Shown: positions 16,811 through 25,464 of the stretch, piece by piece | Position numbering within the stretch: the stretch's first letter is position 1 | Layout of the letters: each line of letters starts with the position of its first letter | Assembly (NCBI GenBank): GCA_030692365.1 | Contig: JAUYCC010000046.1 | Location: 1-63,307, forward strand | Source of the DNA: Pelolinea sp. | Lineage (GTDB): Bacteria; Chloroflexota; Anaerolineae; Anaerolineales; Anaerolineaceae | DNA: 63,307 bases | Direction of reading: 5' to 3' | Made by a program: the position numbers and the translations under genes | The notes under the pieces: generated by a model | What the model was told of the DNA's origin: nothing | The model's database searches: none | The model's input: only the letters and a program-made list of their open reading frames with translations

Positions 16811-19015
16811 ATGCCTGAAAAACCTGTTTACCTGGATTACAACGCCACAACCCCGATTGATCCCCGTGTGGCGGACGCGATGCTACCTTACCTTTATGAA
16901 AATTTTGGCAACCCCTCCAGTAGCCATGCCTACGGCGCCGAGGCGAAATTGGGGGTAGAGGGGGCAAGGCGCGAAATTGCCGGTATGTTGGGTTGTAAGG
17001 CAGAGGAAGTAATTTTTACAAGCGGAGGATCTGAGGCGAATAATCTGGCGATTAAGGGCGTAGCGCTCGCTTACCGCAAAAGGGGAAATCACATCATCAC
17101 TTCAGCCATTGAACACCCGGCAGTGCTGGAAGTTTGCGCGTTCCTGGAAACCCAGGGATTCAAGGTAACCTACCTTCCGGTTGATGAATATGGTATGGTT
17201 GATCCGACGGGAGTAGAAAGCGCCATTACCCCAACCACGATCCTTATCACTATTATGCACGCGAACAATGAAGTGGGCACCATCCAACCGATCGAGGCGA
17301 TATCCGATATTGCGCATAGCCATAATATTATATTACATACGGATGCCGCACAATCCGTAGGAAAAATCCCCGTCCGTGTGGAAGAACTAGGCGTGGACCT
17401 GTTATCCATTGCCGGACATAAGCTCTACGCGCCTAAGGGAATTGGGGCACTCTTTATCCGAACCGGTATCGAGTTACACAAGCAAATCCATGGCGCCACA
17501 CATGAACACAACCTTCGGGCAGGGACTGAAAATGTCCTTGAAATTGTCGGCCTGGGAAAAGCGTGCTCGCTTGTCTCGGAAAACCTTGAAACCTATTCAA
17601 TCTATATGCGTGAGCTGCGCGACCAGCTGGAGCAGGGGATAAGAGCAGCCTTTCCCTGGATAAAGGTCAACGGGCATCCTGAAAAACGCCTGCCTAATAC
17701 CAGCAGCATCAGTTTTCGCGGGTTGGAAGCCAATACTATCCTTTCAGAATTGGTCAATGTGGCAGCTTCGGCCGGGGCGGCATGCCACGCGGAGCATGTG
17801 GATGTATCGCATGTGCTTAGGGCTATGCAGGTGCCAGTAGAATTTGCTATGGGGACGATACGTTTTTCGGTGGGGAGGAGCACAACCAAAGATGAAATAT
17901 TCAGGGCAGTTGATGAAATAAGCGCGGTTATTCAACGCCTGAAGCCAAGTGAAGATAGGGTGTTTTCTGCTGTGAGTCAAGGGCAGGTTAAATTGACCCA
18001 ATTTACGCACGGATTGGGCTGCGCATGCAAGCTGCGCCCGCAGCTGCTTGAACAGGTACTGAAAGATATGCCCGTTCCTAAAGATAGCCGCATTCTGGTG
18101 GGAACTGAAACAGCCGATGACGCGGCTGTGTATCTGATCAATCCCGATCAAGCGATTGTTCAGACGGTTGACTTTTTTACGCCTATTGTAGATGACCCAT
18201 ATCAGTTTGGCGCCATCTCTGCAGCCAATTCACTGAGTGACATCTACGCCATGGGAGCGCATCCCCTGTTCGCACTCAATATTGTTGGTTTTCCAAGTAA
18301 CCGGCTGCCTGTTTCAGTCCTTAAGGAAATCCTGAAAGGCGCTTCTGATAAGGCGGCAGAAGCAGGGATTGCCATCATTGGCGGGCACACCGTGGATGAT
18401 ACTGAACCTAAATTCGGTTTGGCTGTCACCGGCGAAGTCCATCCAGACAAAATTTGGACCAACGCAAAAACGCAAGAGGGGGATGCGCTGGTATTGACCA
18501 AACTAATCGGCACCGGTATTCTGACCACTGCTCTCAAGCAAGGGCTTTTGGATGAAAAGGATGCATCAGAAGCCATTTCACAGATGGCTGAATTAAATAA
18601 AGTTGCCGCTGAAGCAGCGCTGGAGTTTGATGTCCATGCCTGCACGGATATCACCGGCTTTGGTTTACTCGGGCATTTGCTTGGCATGATGAAAGCCTCA
18701 GGTCACAGCGCGGTAATTCAATTGGCAAGTGTTCCGTTTCTTAACCATGCTTATGATCTGGCGGCAAGCGGAACAATACCTGGTGGTACCAGAAGCAATA
18801 TGGAATATACCGCTCCTGAAATTGAATATTCATCAAATATTTCCTCTGTTTACAAAGCGCTTCTAAATGACTCCCAGACTTCAGGAGGATTGCTTTTCAG
18901 CATATCGGAAGATCAGGCGGTCCTCCTAGTTAATAAGCTAATATCACTTGGGAAACAGGCTTGCGTCATTGGAAATGTGATAAAACAGCAAGACAAAAAA
19001 ATCATCGTTGGGTAG
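16811..19015 (+). CDS. selD: Fusion of NifS-like cysteine desulfurase/selenocysteine lyase with selenophosphate synthetase (SelD)
   Basis: A 734-residue two-domain protein. Residues 1 to about 375 are a class V aminotransferase-fold desulfurase: YLDYNATTPIDP, FTSGGSEANNLAIKG, the PLP lysine K204 in IAGHKLYAPKG and the sulfur/selenium-carrying C325 in AGAACHAEH. From about 395 onward it is SelD: the catalytic C404 in HGLGCACKL (Cys, not Sec), then ETADDAAVY, TVDFFTPIVDDPY, ANSLSDIYAMGA and the AIRS C-terminal domain. The lyase would release selenide, which SelD converts with ATP to selenophosphate, so fusion allows channeling. ATG 16811 is the family start; a TACAAT element ends 6 bp upstream. 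It implies that this organism makes selenoproteins or selenouridine. Confidence 0.93.
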   Translation: MPEKPVYLDYNATTPIDPRVADAMLPYLYENFGNPSSSHAYGAEAKLGVEGARREIAGMLGCKAEEVIFTSGGSEANNLAIKGVALAYRKRGNHIITSAIEHPAVLEVCAFLETQGFKVTYLPVDEYGMVDPTGVESAITPTTILITIMHANNEVGTIQPIEAISDIAHSHNIILHTDAAQSVGKIPVRVEELGVDLLSIAGHKLYAPKGIGALFIRTGIELHKQIHGATHEHNLRAGTENVLEIVGLGKACSLVSENLETYSIYMRELRDQLEQGIRAAFPWIKVNGHPEKRLPNTSSISFRGLEANTILSELVNVAASAGAACHAEHVDVSHVLRAMQVPVEFAMGTIRFSVGRSTTKDEIFRAVDEISAVIQRLKPSEDRVFSAVSQGQVKLTQFTHGLGCACKLRPQLLEQVLKDMPVPKDSRILVGTETADDAAVYLINPDQAIVQTVDFFTPIVDDPYQFGAISAANSLSDIYAMGAHPLFALNIVGFPSNRLPVSVLKEILKGASDKAAEAGIAIIGGHTVDDTEPKFGLAVTGEVHPDKIWTNAKTQEGDALVLTKLIGTGILTTALKQGLLDEKDASEAISQMAELNKVAAEAALEFDVHACTDITGFGLLGHLLGMMKASGHSAVIQLASVPFLNHAYDLAASGTIPGGTRSNMEYTAPEIEYSSNISSVYKALLNDSQTSGGLLFSISEDQAVLLVNKLISLGKQACVIGNVIKQQDKKIIVG

Positions 19016-19023
19016 AGAATTCA

Positions 19024-19922
19024 TTGCCGCTTTTAAATAAAAGACAAACCGCTTTCCTGCAAATCTTTTTTACCACTATGCTCTGGGGGACCACCTATGT
19101 TCTGGTCAGAATGGGATTGACTGACCTGGGTCCCTAGATGCTGGCGGGTATCCGTTACACCCTGGCCGGCCTAATTCTCATGCCAGTCTTAAAAGCAAAA
19201 AAAATTAATATCAGGAAATATAAAAAGAAATTTTGGCAGTTGGCTTTGCTTGGAATCCTGTCCTTTACGATTGGCAACGGCTCATCAGGGTTTGCGCTTG
19301 AATACCTGCCTTCAACAACAGTCTCCTTCTTGACCAGCCTTACGACACCTCTGGTTTTACTATTCAGTATCTTCTTGCTTAATGAGATACCCAAGGCTGT
19401 ACAGATCGCAGGTGTTGGCTTGTCTTTGGTTGGGCTGGTGATGTACTTTTCTCCGCAAAAGCTGGCTTTTGATAACCCGGGATACATGATTCTGATCATT
19501 AGCATGCTGGGATTTACCTTTTACGCCATTCTGGGAAGATTTGTGGCACACTCCAGGGAAGTGCCTTTTCTGGTTCAGACCGCCATCCCTTTTCTGGTTG
19601 GCGGTGGATTACTGCTGGTGCTGGCAGTGATTTTTGAAGGAATCCCGGTACTTACACTAAAACCGGCTTAATAATCATCTGGATGGCGATTGTTAATTCA
19701 ATCATCAGCTATCTGCTGTATAACCAGGCTCTCACAGAACTTACCGCCCTTGAAGTCAATGTGGTTATGAAACTTTCACCTTTTTTCACGGCTTTTTATG
19801 CTTTTTTTCTGTTAGGAGAGAGAATTACTTTAGCGCAAATATTGGCAATGGGGATTGTATTCCTCGGAGTATATCTTGTTCAGCGTGGGAATAAGAAAAA
19901 AAACCTCAAACGTTTTGAATGA
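19024..19922 (+). pseudogene. EamA/DMT-family permease, broken by an amber codon and a frameshift
   Basis: A ten-helix drug/metabolite-transporter gene in three pieces. From a TTG at 19024 the frame reads FFTTMLWGTTYVLVRMGLTDLGP and meets TAG at 19135-19137, then resumes in the same frame with MLAGIRYTLAGLILMPV. It runs through the first EamA repeat to TAA at 19669. There, CTAAAACCGGC should be CTAAAAACCGGC: one A is missing. The +1 frame continues with TGLIIIWMAIVNSIISYLLYNQAL to 19922. Two independent lesions make it a pseudogene unless the assembly is wrong. Confidence 0.85.
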
Positions 19923-19993
19923 AATATCTAATAATTAATTTACAGCAGATAACTATTTTATCAATTAAGATAATCCGCAAAATGGAGGTATTA

Positions 19994-20398
19994 ATGAAAA
20001 CAAAATTGCTATTAATTATCATCAGTGGATTGATATTAACAGCGTGTTCTCCGGCATTTGTGAAAACCAACACACCGGTCGTGGTTGAAAATACTGCAGC
20101 AGCTGCTGGGACAGCCCCTGCTCAAGTGCCAGCTGCTGCCGAGGTCAGCTTTAGCAAAGAAATTTGGCCCGTTCTTGAAAAGTACGCTCTCGCTGCGCAC
20201 GGCGGGAAGGGCGGTGTGTTCCTTGAGAGCTATGAGGACATAATGAAGTATGTGGTACCGGGCAGCCCGGAAGAAAGCATGCTTTATAAACGATTAACCG
20301 CGGATGGCGTTGCTCAAATGCCGCCGAGCGGTCCGCTGCCGACTGAGACGATCAAGCTCTTTTACGACTGGATCAAACAAGGTGCTAAAAACAACTAG
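19994..20398 (+). CDS. Lipoprotein with degenerate, haem-less cytochrome-c-like domain
   Basis: A 134-residue exported lipoprotein. A signal peptide ends in lipobox ILTACSP. A short Ala/Pro linker follows, then an 80-residue domain reading EIWPVLEKYALAAHGGKGG, FLESYEDIMKYVVPGSPEESMLYKRL, MPPSGPLPTETIKLFYDWI. That is the planctomycete-type cytochrome c (PSCyt) pattern, with the distal Met region MPPSGPLP retained. The haem motif C-x-x-C-H is replaced by A65-L-A-A-H69, so both haem-attaching cysteines are Ala. ATG 19994 has GGAGG upstream. It probably no longer binds haem covalently. Confidence 0.75.
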   Translation: MKTKLLLIIISGLILTACSPAFVKTNTPVVVENTAAAAGTAPAQVPAAAEVSFSKEIWPVLEKYALAAHGGKGGVFLESYEDIMKYVVPGSPEESMLYKRLTADGVAQMPPSGPLPTETIKLFYDWIKQGAKNN

Positions 20399-20454
20399 TG
20401 AAAAGAAAATGAACCCACTGGATTACAGCGGATTCTTCTTTGAGAGAAAGTCAA

Positions 20455-21274
20455 TTAATCCCTCAGAAGAATCTCTTTATAGCTTTCTATATTTTCAACA
20501 GGTTTGGGATAATTCATTTTTAGATTATCCAGGGTATCCGTGATTATTTTGGCAATCACCAGATCACAGTACCAGTTTTGGTTCGCAGGTATGATGAACC
20601 ATGGCGCGTACGAAGTGCTGGTCTTGCTGATAGCTTCATCATAAGCCTGCATGTAAGCGCCCCATAATTTTCTTTCTTCAACATCGTTTGGATTGAATTT
20701 CCATTGTTTTTCCGGCATATCAATCCGTTCCAGAAAACGTTTTTTTTTGTTCCTCTTTGCTGATATTCAGGAAAAATTTCAGGATCGTTATCCCTTCATC
20801 CACCAGCAGTTTTTCAAACTGGGTGATGTGTTCAAAACGTTTTTTCCAGACCTTTTTTAGAACCAGGTTATGCACCCTCGCTACCAGCACATCTTCGTAA
20901 TGGGAGCGGTTAAAGATGACCATTTCTCCAGTCCGAGGGGTTTTTTCGTGAACTCGCCATAGGTAATCATGCCCCAACTCAACTGGAGTCGGGACTTTAA
21001 AACTCGCAACCGAAACACCCTGTGGATTTACGCCCTTGAATATTGACTGAATGGTGCCGTCTTTTCCTCCGGAATCCATGGCCTGAAGGACGATGAGCAC
21101 TTTATGTTTGTTTTCAGAATAAAGCAATTGTTGGAGATTGATGAGTTTCTTGCTTAATTTCTTAAGTTCTTTCTTTGTGCTGGCTTTATCATTCTGCCAT
21201 CAGCTCGTATCTTCAGGATTAAATTTCTTTAAATTGACCTTTTCGCCGGAATTGATACGGTATTCTGTTGTCAT
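20455..21274 (-). pseudogene. Polyphosphate kinase 2 (PPK2), interrupted
   Basis: The frame from ATG 21274 (MTTEYRINSGEKVNLKKFNPEDTS) meets TGA at 21200-21202. It resumes with WQNDKASTKKELKKLSKKL and the PPK2 core VLIVLQAMDSGGKDGTIQSIF, FNRSHYEDVLVARVH. At 20740-20748 a run of nine T (A on the coding strand) shifts the frame. Removing one base gives EEQKKRFLERIDMPEKQWKFN and the normal C-terminus to 20455. Such enzymes phosphorylate nucleotides with polyphosphate. The homopolymer slip could be a sequencing error, but the extra stop makes real decay likely. Confidence 0.85.
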
Positions 21275-21283
21275 TTCCACTCC

Positions 21284-22189
21284 TTAGTCATCCAAAACAG
21301 CCAATATCCTTTTCATCATGTCCATGTCATCCTTAAGCAATCCAGAAGGGGGGAGACGCCTGACTAACTCAGCCCAACCTTTATTCTTCTGAAAAACCTT
21401 TTTAAAAATGGGAAGCGCTTCTTCTATCCTACCAGTATCAGCAAAAGTCACTGCCTGCCAGAAGGGCAGTTCTTCAATATCCGGCGCAATCGCTGCCGCA
21501 AGGGAATATTTTTCTCTGGCAGCCTCGTTGAGGTCTTTAGCCAGCAGCGCGTCACCCTCATTCATCAGGTCAAATGCCTTATTGATTTTTAGCAATCTTT
21601 CAAGTTCCATGAGTGGTTCAGGGTGGTCGTCAACGCGCAGGTTGACAAGCACGTGCCGCCAGGGCTCATCACTTTTTTCACCTTTGGCTACCAGCATCGC
21701 AGCGCTCTGTTTTCCCCGGATATCACCCCCGGCAGCCTGAGCCGCATAAAGCGCTGCCAGCATACGGTTGGCCAGGTTGCCCTTCGCCGCCAGGTAGGCT
21801 TCTTCCATGGCAGGCCAGACCGAGTCGTTTTTCATCATATTAGCCTGGACAGAAAACCCTTTACCTGTCCTATGGCCGGCAGCCTGGATGCAGCGATCTC
21901 CGGTGTGTACCGCGATCCTGCCCTGCGCGTCAACCACAGCCACCTGCCTGAGCCCCTGATTCTTATCCTCCGCAATCAATCCATCCAGTGCTTCCTGTGC
22001 GGATTTCCCTTCTCTAAGAAAGTCAAGGCTTTTCGGACCGTAGCTGACCTCCACCATGGATTGGGTGGTAACCGCACCCACCCCCGCTTCAACCCAGGGG
22101 CAGATAGCGCCCACCGCGAACCAATGGGTTTGAACGGCTACCCCCAGTTGGCCGTTTTGTTCATCCCTGGCAACAATTGAGAATGTCAT
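21284..22189 (-). CDS. DUF1028-family Ntn-hydrolase-like protein with C-terminal helical extension
   Basis: A 301-residue protein. Residues 1 to about 210 match DUF1028: MTFSIVARDEQNGQLGVAVQTHWFAVGAICPW, ALDGLIAEDKN, AVHTGDRCIQAAGHRTG, SVQANMMKND and AAQAAGGDIRGKQSAAMLV. The fold is a putative self-processing Ntn hydrolase of unknown substrate. The last 90 residues contain TPR-like helices (AREKYSLAAAIAPDIEELPFW). It is probably cotranscribed with the methyltransferase 9 bp upstream. Confidence 0.88.
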   Translation of the reverse strand: MTFSIVARDEQNGQLGVAVQTHWFAVGAICPWVEAGVGAVTTQSMVEVSYGPKSLDFLREGKSAQEALDGLIAEDKNQGLRQVAVVDAQGRIAVHTGDRCIQAAGHRTGKGFSVQANMMKNDSVWPAMEEAYLAAKGNLANRMLAALYAAQAAGGDIRGKQSAAMLVAKGEKSDEPWRHVLVNLRVDDHPEPLMELERLLKINKAFDLMNEGDALLAKDLNEAAREKYSLAAAIAPDIEELPFWQAVTFADTGRIEEALPIFKKVFQKNKGWAELVRRLPPSGLLKDDMDMMKRILAVLDD

Positions 22190-22198
22190 AGATTATCT

Positions 22199-23104
22199 TT
22201 AATCCCTTCTTTCCCATTTGGAATATATTGCCTGGTGGATTTTCCGTCCGGCTGATTTTTCTTTTTGAATAAGGTTTCCACATAAAGTTCTACCTGAAAA
22301 GCCTGCCATTATTTGACCCAGCCAGTTTCCTAAATCAGAAGCCTGGCAATTAACATTGTACGCTGTGATGATAAAAAACGAAGGATTGTCGCTGAGGATT
22401 TGCAGACATGAGGTTAACAAGGCAGAAATCGCCTTGTCAAATTTCCACACTTCACCTTTTGGGCCTCGGCCAAAGCTAGGAGGGTCCATTATGATAGCGT
22501 CATAGCGTTTGCCTCTGCGGATTTCACGCTGTACAAATTTATAAGCGTCATCCACAATCCATCGCACCGGGCGGTCAGATAATCCAGACGCCTCAAGATT
22601 CTTTTTAGCCCTATCCACCGAACTCTTTGAGGCATCAACATGAGTTACCAAAGCACCTGCACTTGCGGCTGCCAGGGTTGAAATACCCGTATATCCAAAT
22701 AAATTAAGGACTGAAAGCGAATTTTCTGATTTCTTTACTTTTTGTTCAATCCAGTCCCAATGCTCATGCTGCTCGGGAAAAACCCCGATATGGCGTGAGC
22801 CTGTTATGAAAAGGTTTATTTGGAACTCTTTATATCTTATTGTCCAATCTGGTGACAAACCATCTTGTTTCTTCCAGACCCCCTGAGACTGGCTTTTCCC
22901 GATTGAAAATTCCGCGTCGGCGCGGACCCATTCGGCTGCCGGGAAAGCAGGTTTCCAGTTTGCGGCTGGTTCCGTGCGAACAATCAGACGTTTTCCAAAC
23001 CTTTCCAGCTTTTGATAAGCGCCGCTGTCCAACAATTCATAATCTGTCCAGCCTGCGGTGATAATATCTTCTATTTTAATGAGTGACGCTGGATTTCTTG
23101 TCAT
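22199..23104 (-). CDS. RlmI/RlmK-like SAM-dependent methyltransferase
   Basis: A 301-residue methyltransferase of the class that modifies 23S rRNA (RlmI/RlmK-like). The SAM motif is LNLFGYTGISTLAAASAGA, the acidic loop THVDASKSSVDRAKKN, and the motif IV catalytic segment AIIMDPPSFGRGPKGEVW. The N-terminal half resembles the non-PUA part of RlmK relatives; no PUA domain is present. The substrate is inferred. It starts 76 bp from the divergent aminotransferase gene. Confidence 0.85.
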   Translation of the reverse strand: MTRNPASLIKIEDIITAGWTDYELLDSGAYQKLERFGKRLIVRTEPAANWKPAFPAAEWVRADAEFSIGKSQSQGVWKKQDGLSPDWTIRYKEFQINLFITGSRHIGVFPEQHEHWDWIEQKVKKSENSLSVLNLFGYTGISTLAAASAGALVTHVDASKSSVDRAKKNLEASGLSDRPVRWIVDDAYKFVQREIRRGKRYDAIIMDPPSFGRGPKGEVWKFDKAISALLTSCLQILSDNPSFFIITAYNVNCQASDLGNWLGQIMAGFSGRTLCGNLIQKEKSAGRKIHQAIYSKWERRD

Positions 23105-23180
23105 TTCAGAACCTGTTGAGATTCAGTATATCAACAATCGCTTCATTTCATCAACGTGTATAATCTTTCCCGGATGACCT

Positions 23181-24335
23181 ATGAAAAAATACGATTTTGA
23201 CCAGGTAATTTCGCGCAAAAATACGGATAGCGTTAAATGGAGCCGTTACCCTGATGAGGTGCTTCCCCTGTGGGTAGCGGATATGGATTTCCCTTCACCT
23301 CCAGAAGTGGCAGCCGCAATCCAGGAAAGATTAGATCATCCTTTTTTTGGTTATGCGGGAGATGATAAGCCATTAATTGAGACAATTTGTGAATGGGTTT
23401 ACAGACACCACGGATGGAAAATCCAACCGGAGTGGGTTCTGCTGATGTCCGGTGTTGTGACCGGCATGAACTGGGTCGCCCAGTCCTTTTTACACCCGGG
23501 TGACTCATTGTGCTTTCATACCCCGGTTTACCCGCCATTTTTCCATATTTCGGAATATGTGGGTGTCAGCAGAATTGAAATTCCGATGGTTGTTCAAGAT
23601 AACCAGTATCAGATTGATTTTGAAAAATTTGAAAAAACTCTGAACTCGTCCACAAAGCTTTTTGTGCTGTGCAATCCCCACAATCCGGTTGGAAGGGTTT
23701 TTACCAAGCCAGAGCTAGAATGCATTAATACAATTTGTCTGAAACATAACGTTATGATTTGCTCGGATGAAATTCATTGCGAGCTGATTTTTTCCGGTCA
23801 CAGCCATATCCCCCTGGCTTCGATTTCTGAGGAAGCCGCGCAAAATTCAATTACTTTAATGGCGCCCAGCAAAACCTTCAACATCCCGGGATTGCATTTT
23901 TCGTTTGCGGTAGTACCGAATCAAAAGCATCGCGAACAAATGGAAAAATCAAGGAGAGGGGTAATCGGCTGCCCCAGTATGCTCGCGAACGAAGCGGCTC
24001 GCGCGGTGTATACACATAGTGAGAATTGGCTTGAGCAACTTCTTAATTATTTGGAAGGCAATCGCGACTATTTGATGGATTATTTGAAAACGCATCTTCC
24101 CGAAATTAAAGTGATCAAACCCGAAGGATCCTATCTTGCCTGGCTGGATTGTCGGGAACTGAATATGCAATCTGACCCATATAATTTCTTTCTTTACAAG
24201 GCAAAGGTTGCATTAAATGATGGCAGATCCTTTGGTGAAAATGGAAGCGGTTTCGTCCGGTTGAATTTTGGCTGCCCAAGGTCAATCCTGACAGACGCTC
24301 TGGTTAGAATGGCAAGCGCGGTCAGGTCTGGTTAG
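23181..24335 (+). CDS. PLP-dependent MalY/PatB-type aminotransferase / cystathionine beta-lyase
   Basis: A 384-residue fold-type I PLP enzyme of the MalY/PatB group (C-S lyase). It has VLPLWVADMDFPSPPEV near the start, VLLMSGVVTGMN, LFVLCNPHNPVGRVF, the PLP-aspartate region VMICSDEIHCELIF and the lysine in MAPSKTFNIPGL. These enzymes cleave cystathionine or other S-conjugates to a thiol, pyruvate and ammonia. Length and motifs are complete. A TATAAT hexamer sits at 23158-23163. Confidence 0.93.
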   Translation: MKKYDFDQVISRKNTDSVKWSRYPDEVLPLWVADMDFPSPPEVAAAIQERLDHPFFGYAGDDKPLIETICEWVYRHHGWKIQPEWVLLMSGVVTGMNWVAQSFLHPGDSLCFHTPVYPPFFHISEYVGVSRIEIPMVVQDNQYQIDFEKFEKTLNSSTKLFVLCNPHNPVGRVFTKPELECINTICLKHNVMICSDEIHCELIFSGHSHIPLASISEEAAQNSITLMAPSKTFNIPGLHFSFAVVPNQKHREQMEKSRRGVIGCPSMLANEAARAVYTHSENWLEQLLNYLEGNRDYLMDYLKTHLPEIKVIKPEGSYLAWLDCRELNMQSDPYNFFLYKAKVALNDGRSFGENGSGFVRLNFGCPRSILTDALVRMASAVRSG

Positions 24336-24364
24336 ATGGATTAGAACAAGAAATTGGAAAAAAA

Positions 24365-25012
24365 ATGGAGAAAAAGAAAAATTCATCCTGCATTAAGGGA
24401 TGTTTCAGGTTTATTACTCGCGGTGTTGGATTATTGGCTCTTTTGGCATTTCTGGCTATAGGCGGTTATATTTTCCTGCGTGGGGCAGGCGCTTATCTAA
24501 TTATTGCGGATGAGTTGCAGCCTGCCCAGGCGATTGTGATGTTGAGTGGCGGAGACGATTCAAGGATGCAAGAAGCCTTATCTCTCTATAACGATAATTA
24601 CGGGAAAGTAATTATTCTGACTGAAACAGGGCGACAACTCGAAAAATTCGACACGCTCCACAGTAACGATATCCGCATTCAATTATTGAACAATGGGGTT
24701 CCGAGCGGAAATATACTTATTACGGATATTAAGGTAAGCAGTACGTTGGATGAAGCCTATGCGATCAAGAAATTATTAACCAACCAGCAATTTTCATCCG
24801 CGATCATCGTGACTGACCCTTATCATACCCGCCGAACTGCTCTTATATTCCATAGCGCGTTTAGCGACAGTCCGATAAAATTAATTTTCAGGCCGGTCCG
24901 GGGGTCATGGTTTAATTCAAGAACCTGGTTCCTAAGCGTGGACGGGTGGAAATATACAATTCTGGAATATCTAAAATTATTCGGGTATTACCTTGGAATC
25001 AAAGAAAGTTAA
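24365..25012 (+). CDS. YdcF/ElyC-like DUF218 membrane-anchored protein
   Basis: A 215-residue protein with a Lys-rich N-terminus, one transmembrane helix (about residues 18-40, GLLALLAFLAIGGYIFL) and a DUF218 domain. That domain includes QAIVMLSGGDDSRMQEALSLY, KVIILTETG, SSTLDEAYAIKKLL and SAIIVTDPYHTRRTALIF. SanA/ElyC/YdcF relatives act in envelope integrity. It is downstream of and co-directional with the PatB-like gene (29 bp apart). The function is unproven. Confidence 0.85.
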   Translation: MEKKKNSSCIKGCFRFITRGVGLLALLAFLAIGGYIFLRGAGAYLIIADELQPAQAIVMLSGGDDSRMQEALSLYNDNYGKVIILTETGRQLEKFDTLHSNDIRIQLLNNGVPSGNILITDIKVSSTLDEAYAIKKLLTNQQFSSAIIVTDPYHTRRTALIFHSAFSDSPIKLIFRPVRGSWFNSRTWFLSVDGWKYTILEYLKLFGYYLGIKES

Positions 25013-25035
25013 AAAAATCGCTATTTGCGGTCTTT

Positions 25036-25336
25036 GATTTTGGCGGCTTAGTTGATGTGATACTGGGATAACTGCTACCGCCTGAATTCCTTTGGGCCTT
25101 TCTCAATTTCAAACTCAACGATCTACCCTTGCTTAAGTGCACGATATCCATCCATCTGGATCAAGGAGTAGTGGACAAACATATCCTTACCGTCTTCAAG
25201 TAAGATGAATTCATACCCTTTGGAAGGGTTGAACCATTAAACCGTTCCTGTTATTCTTTCTGACATTCTTTTTTTTACTCCGTTTAATAAAACTTGCTTT
25301 TTTATGAATCGGTTTTGAATTCAAGCCGCCAAAATC
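25036..25336. repeat. Perfect 14-bp inverted repeats bracketing the cold-shock pseudogene
   Basis: GATTTTGGCGGCTT at 25036-25049 is repeated in inverted orientation as AAGCCGCCAAAATC at 25323-25336, with further partial matches on the outer sides. The pair encloses the csp remnant and its 5' leader, 300 bp in all. It could be a small mobile cassette with terminal inverted repeats or a long-range 5'/3' pairing of the old csp message. Confidence 0.65.
25060..25266 (-). pseudogene. Cold-shock protein (CspA family) pseudogene
   Basis: The minus strand from ATG 25266 reads MSERITGTV-stop-WFNPSKGYEFILLEDGKD, then MFVHYSLIQMDGYRALKQG-stop-IVEFEIEKGPK. A one-base deletion follows before GIQA. This is a CspA-type OB fold (RNP1 around WFNPSKGYGFI, RNP2 around FVHYS). 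TAA replaces the Lys of KWFN, TAG replaces a Gln, and GEF replaces GFG. Three lesions show an old, dead copy. The gap 25013-25464 holds nothing else recognisable. Confidence 0.88.
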
Positions 25337-25464
25337 GAAGATTATCACTATTGAAAATTGGTGTCAAGATTATACTGTGGATTAAAATAGAAGCCCCTGA
25401 AACAAGATTGTGATGCAATGGTATCATGGTAATTTCTAAAAACAATATTTGTGAGATTTATTAA

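Noticed and set aside
21200-21202. TGA in PPK2 as a selenocysteine codon, given the SelD fusion nearby
   Set aside because: No conserved Cys or Sec is expected there and no SECIS-like stem was seen directly after it. The gene also carries a separate frameshift, so decay is simpler.
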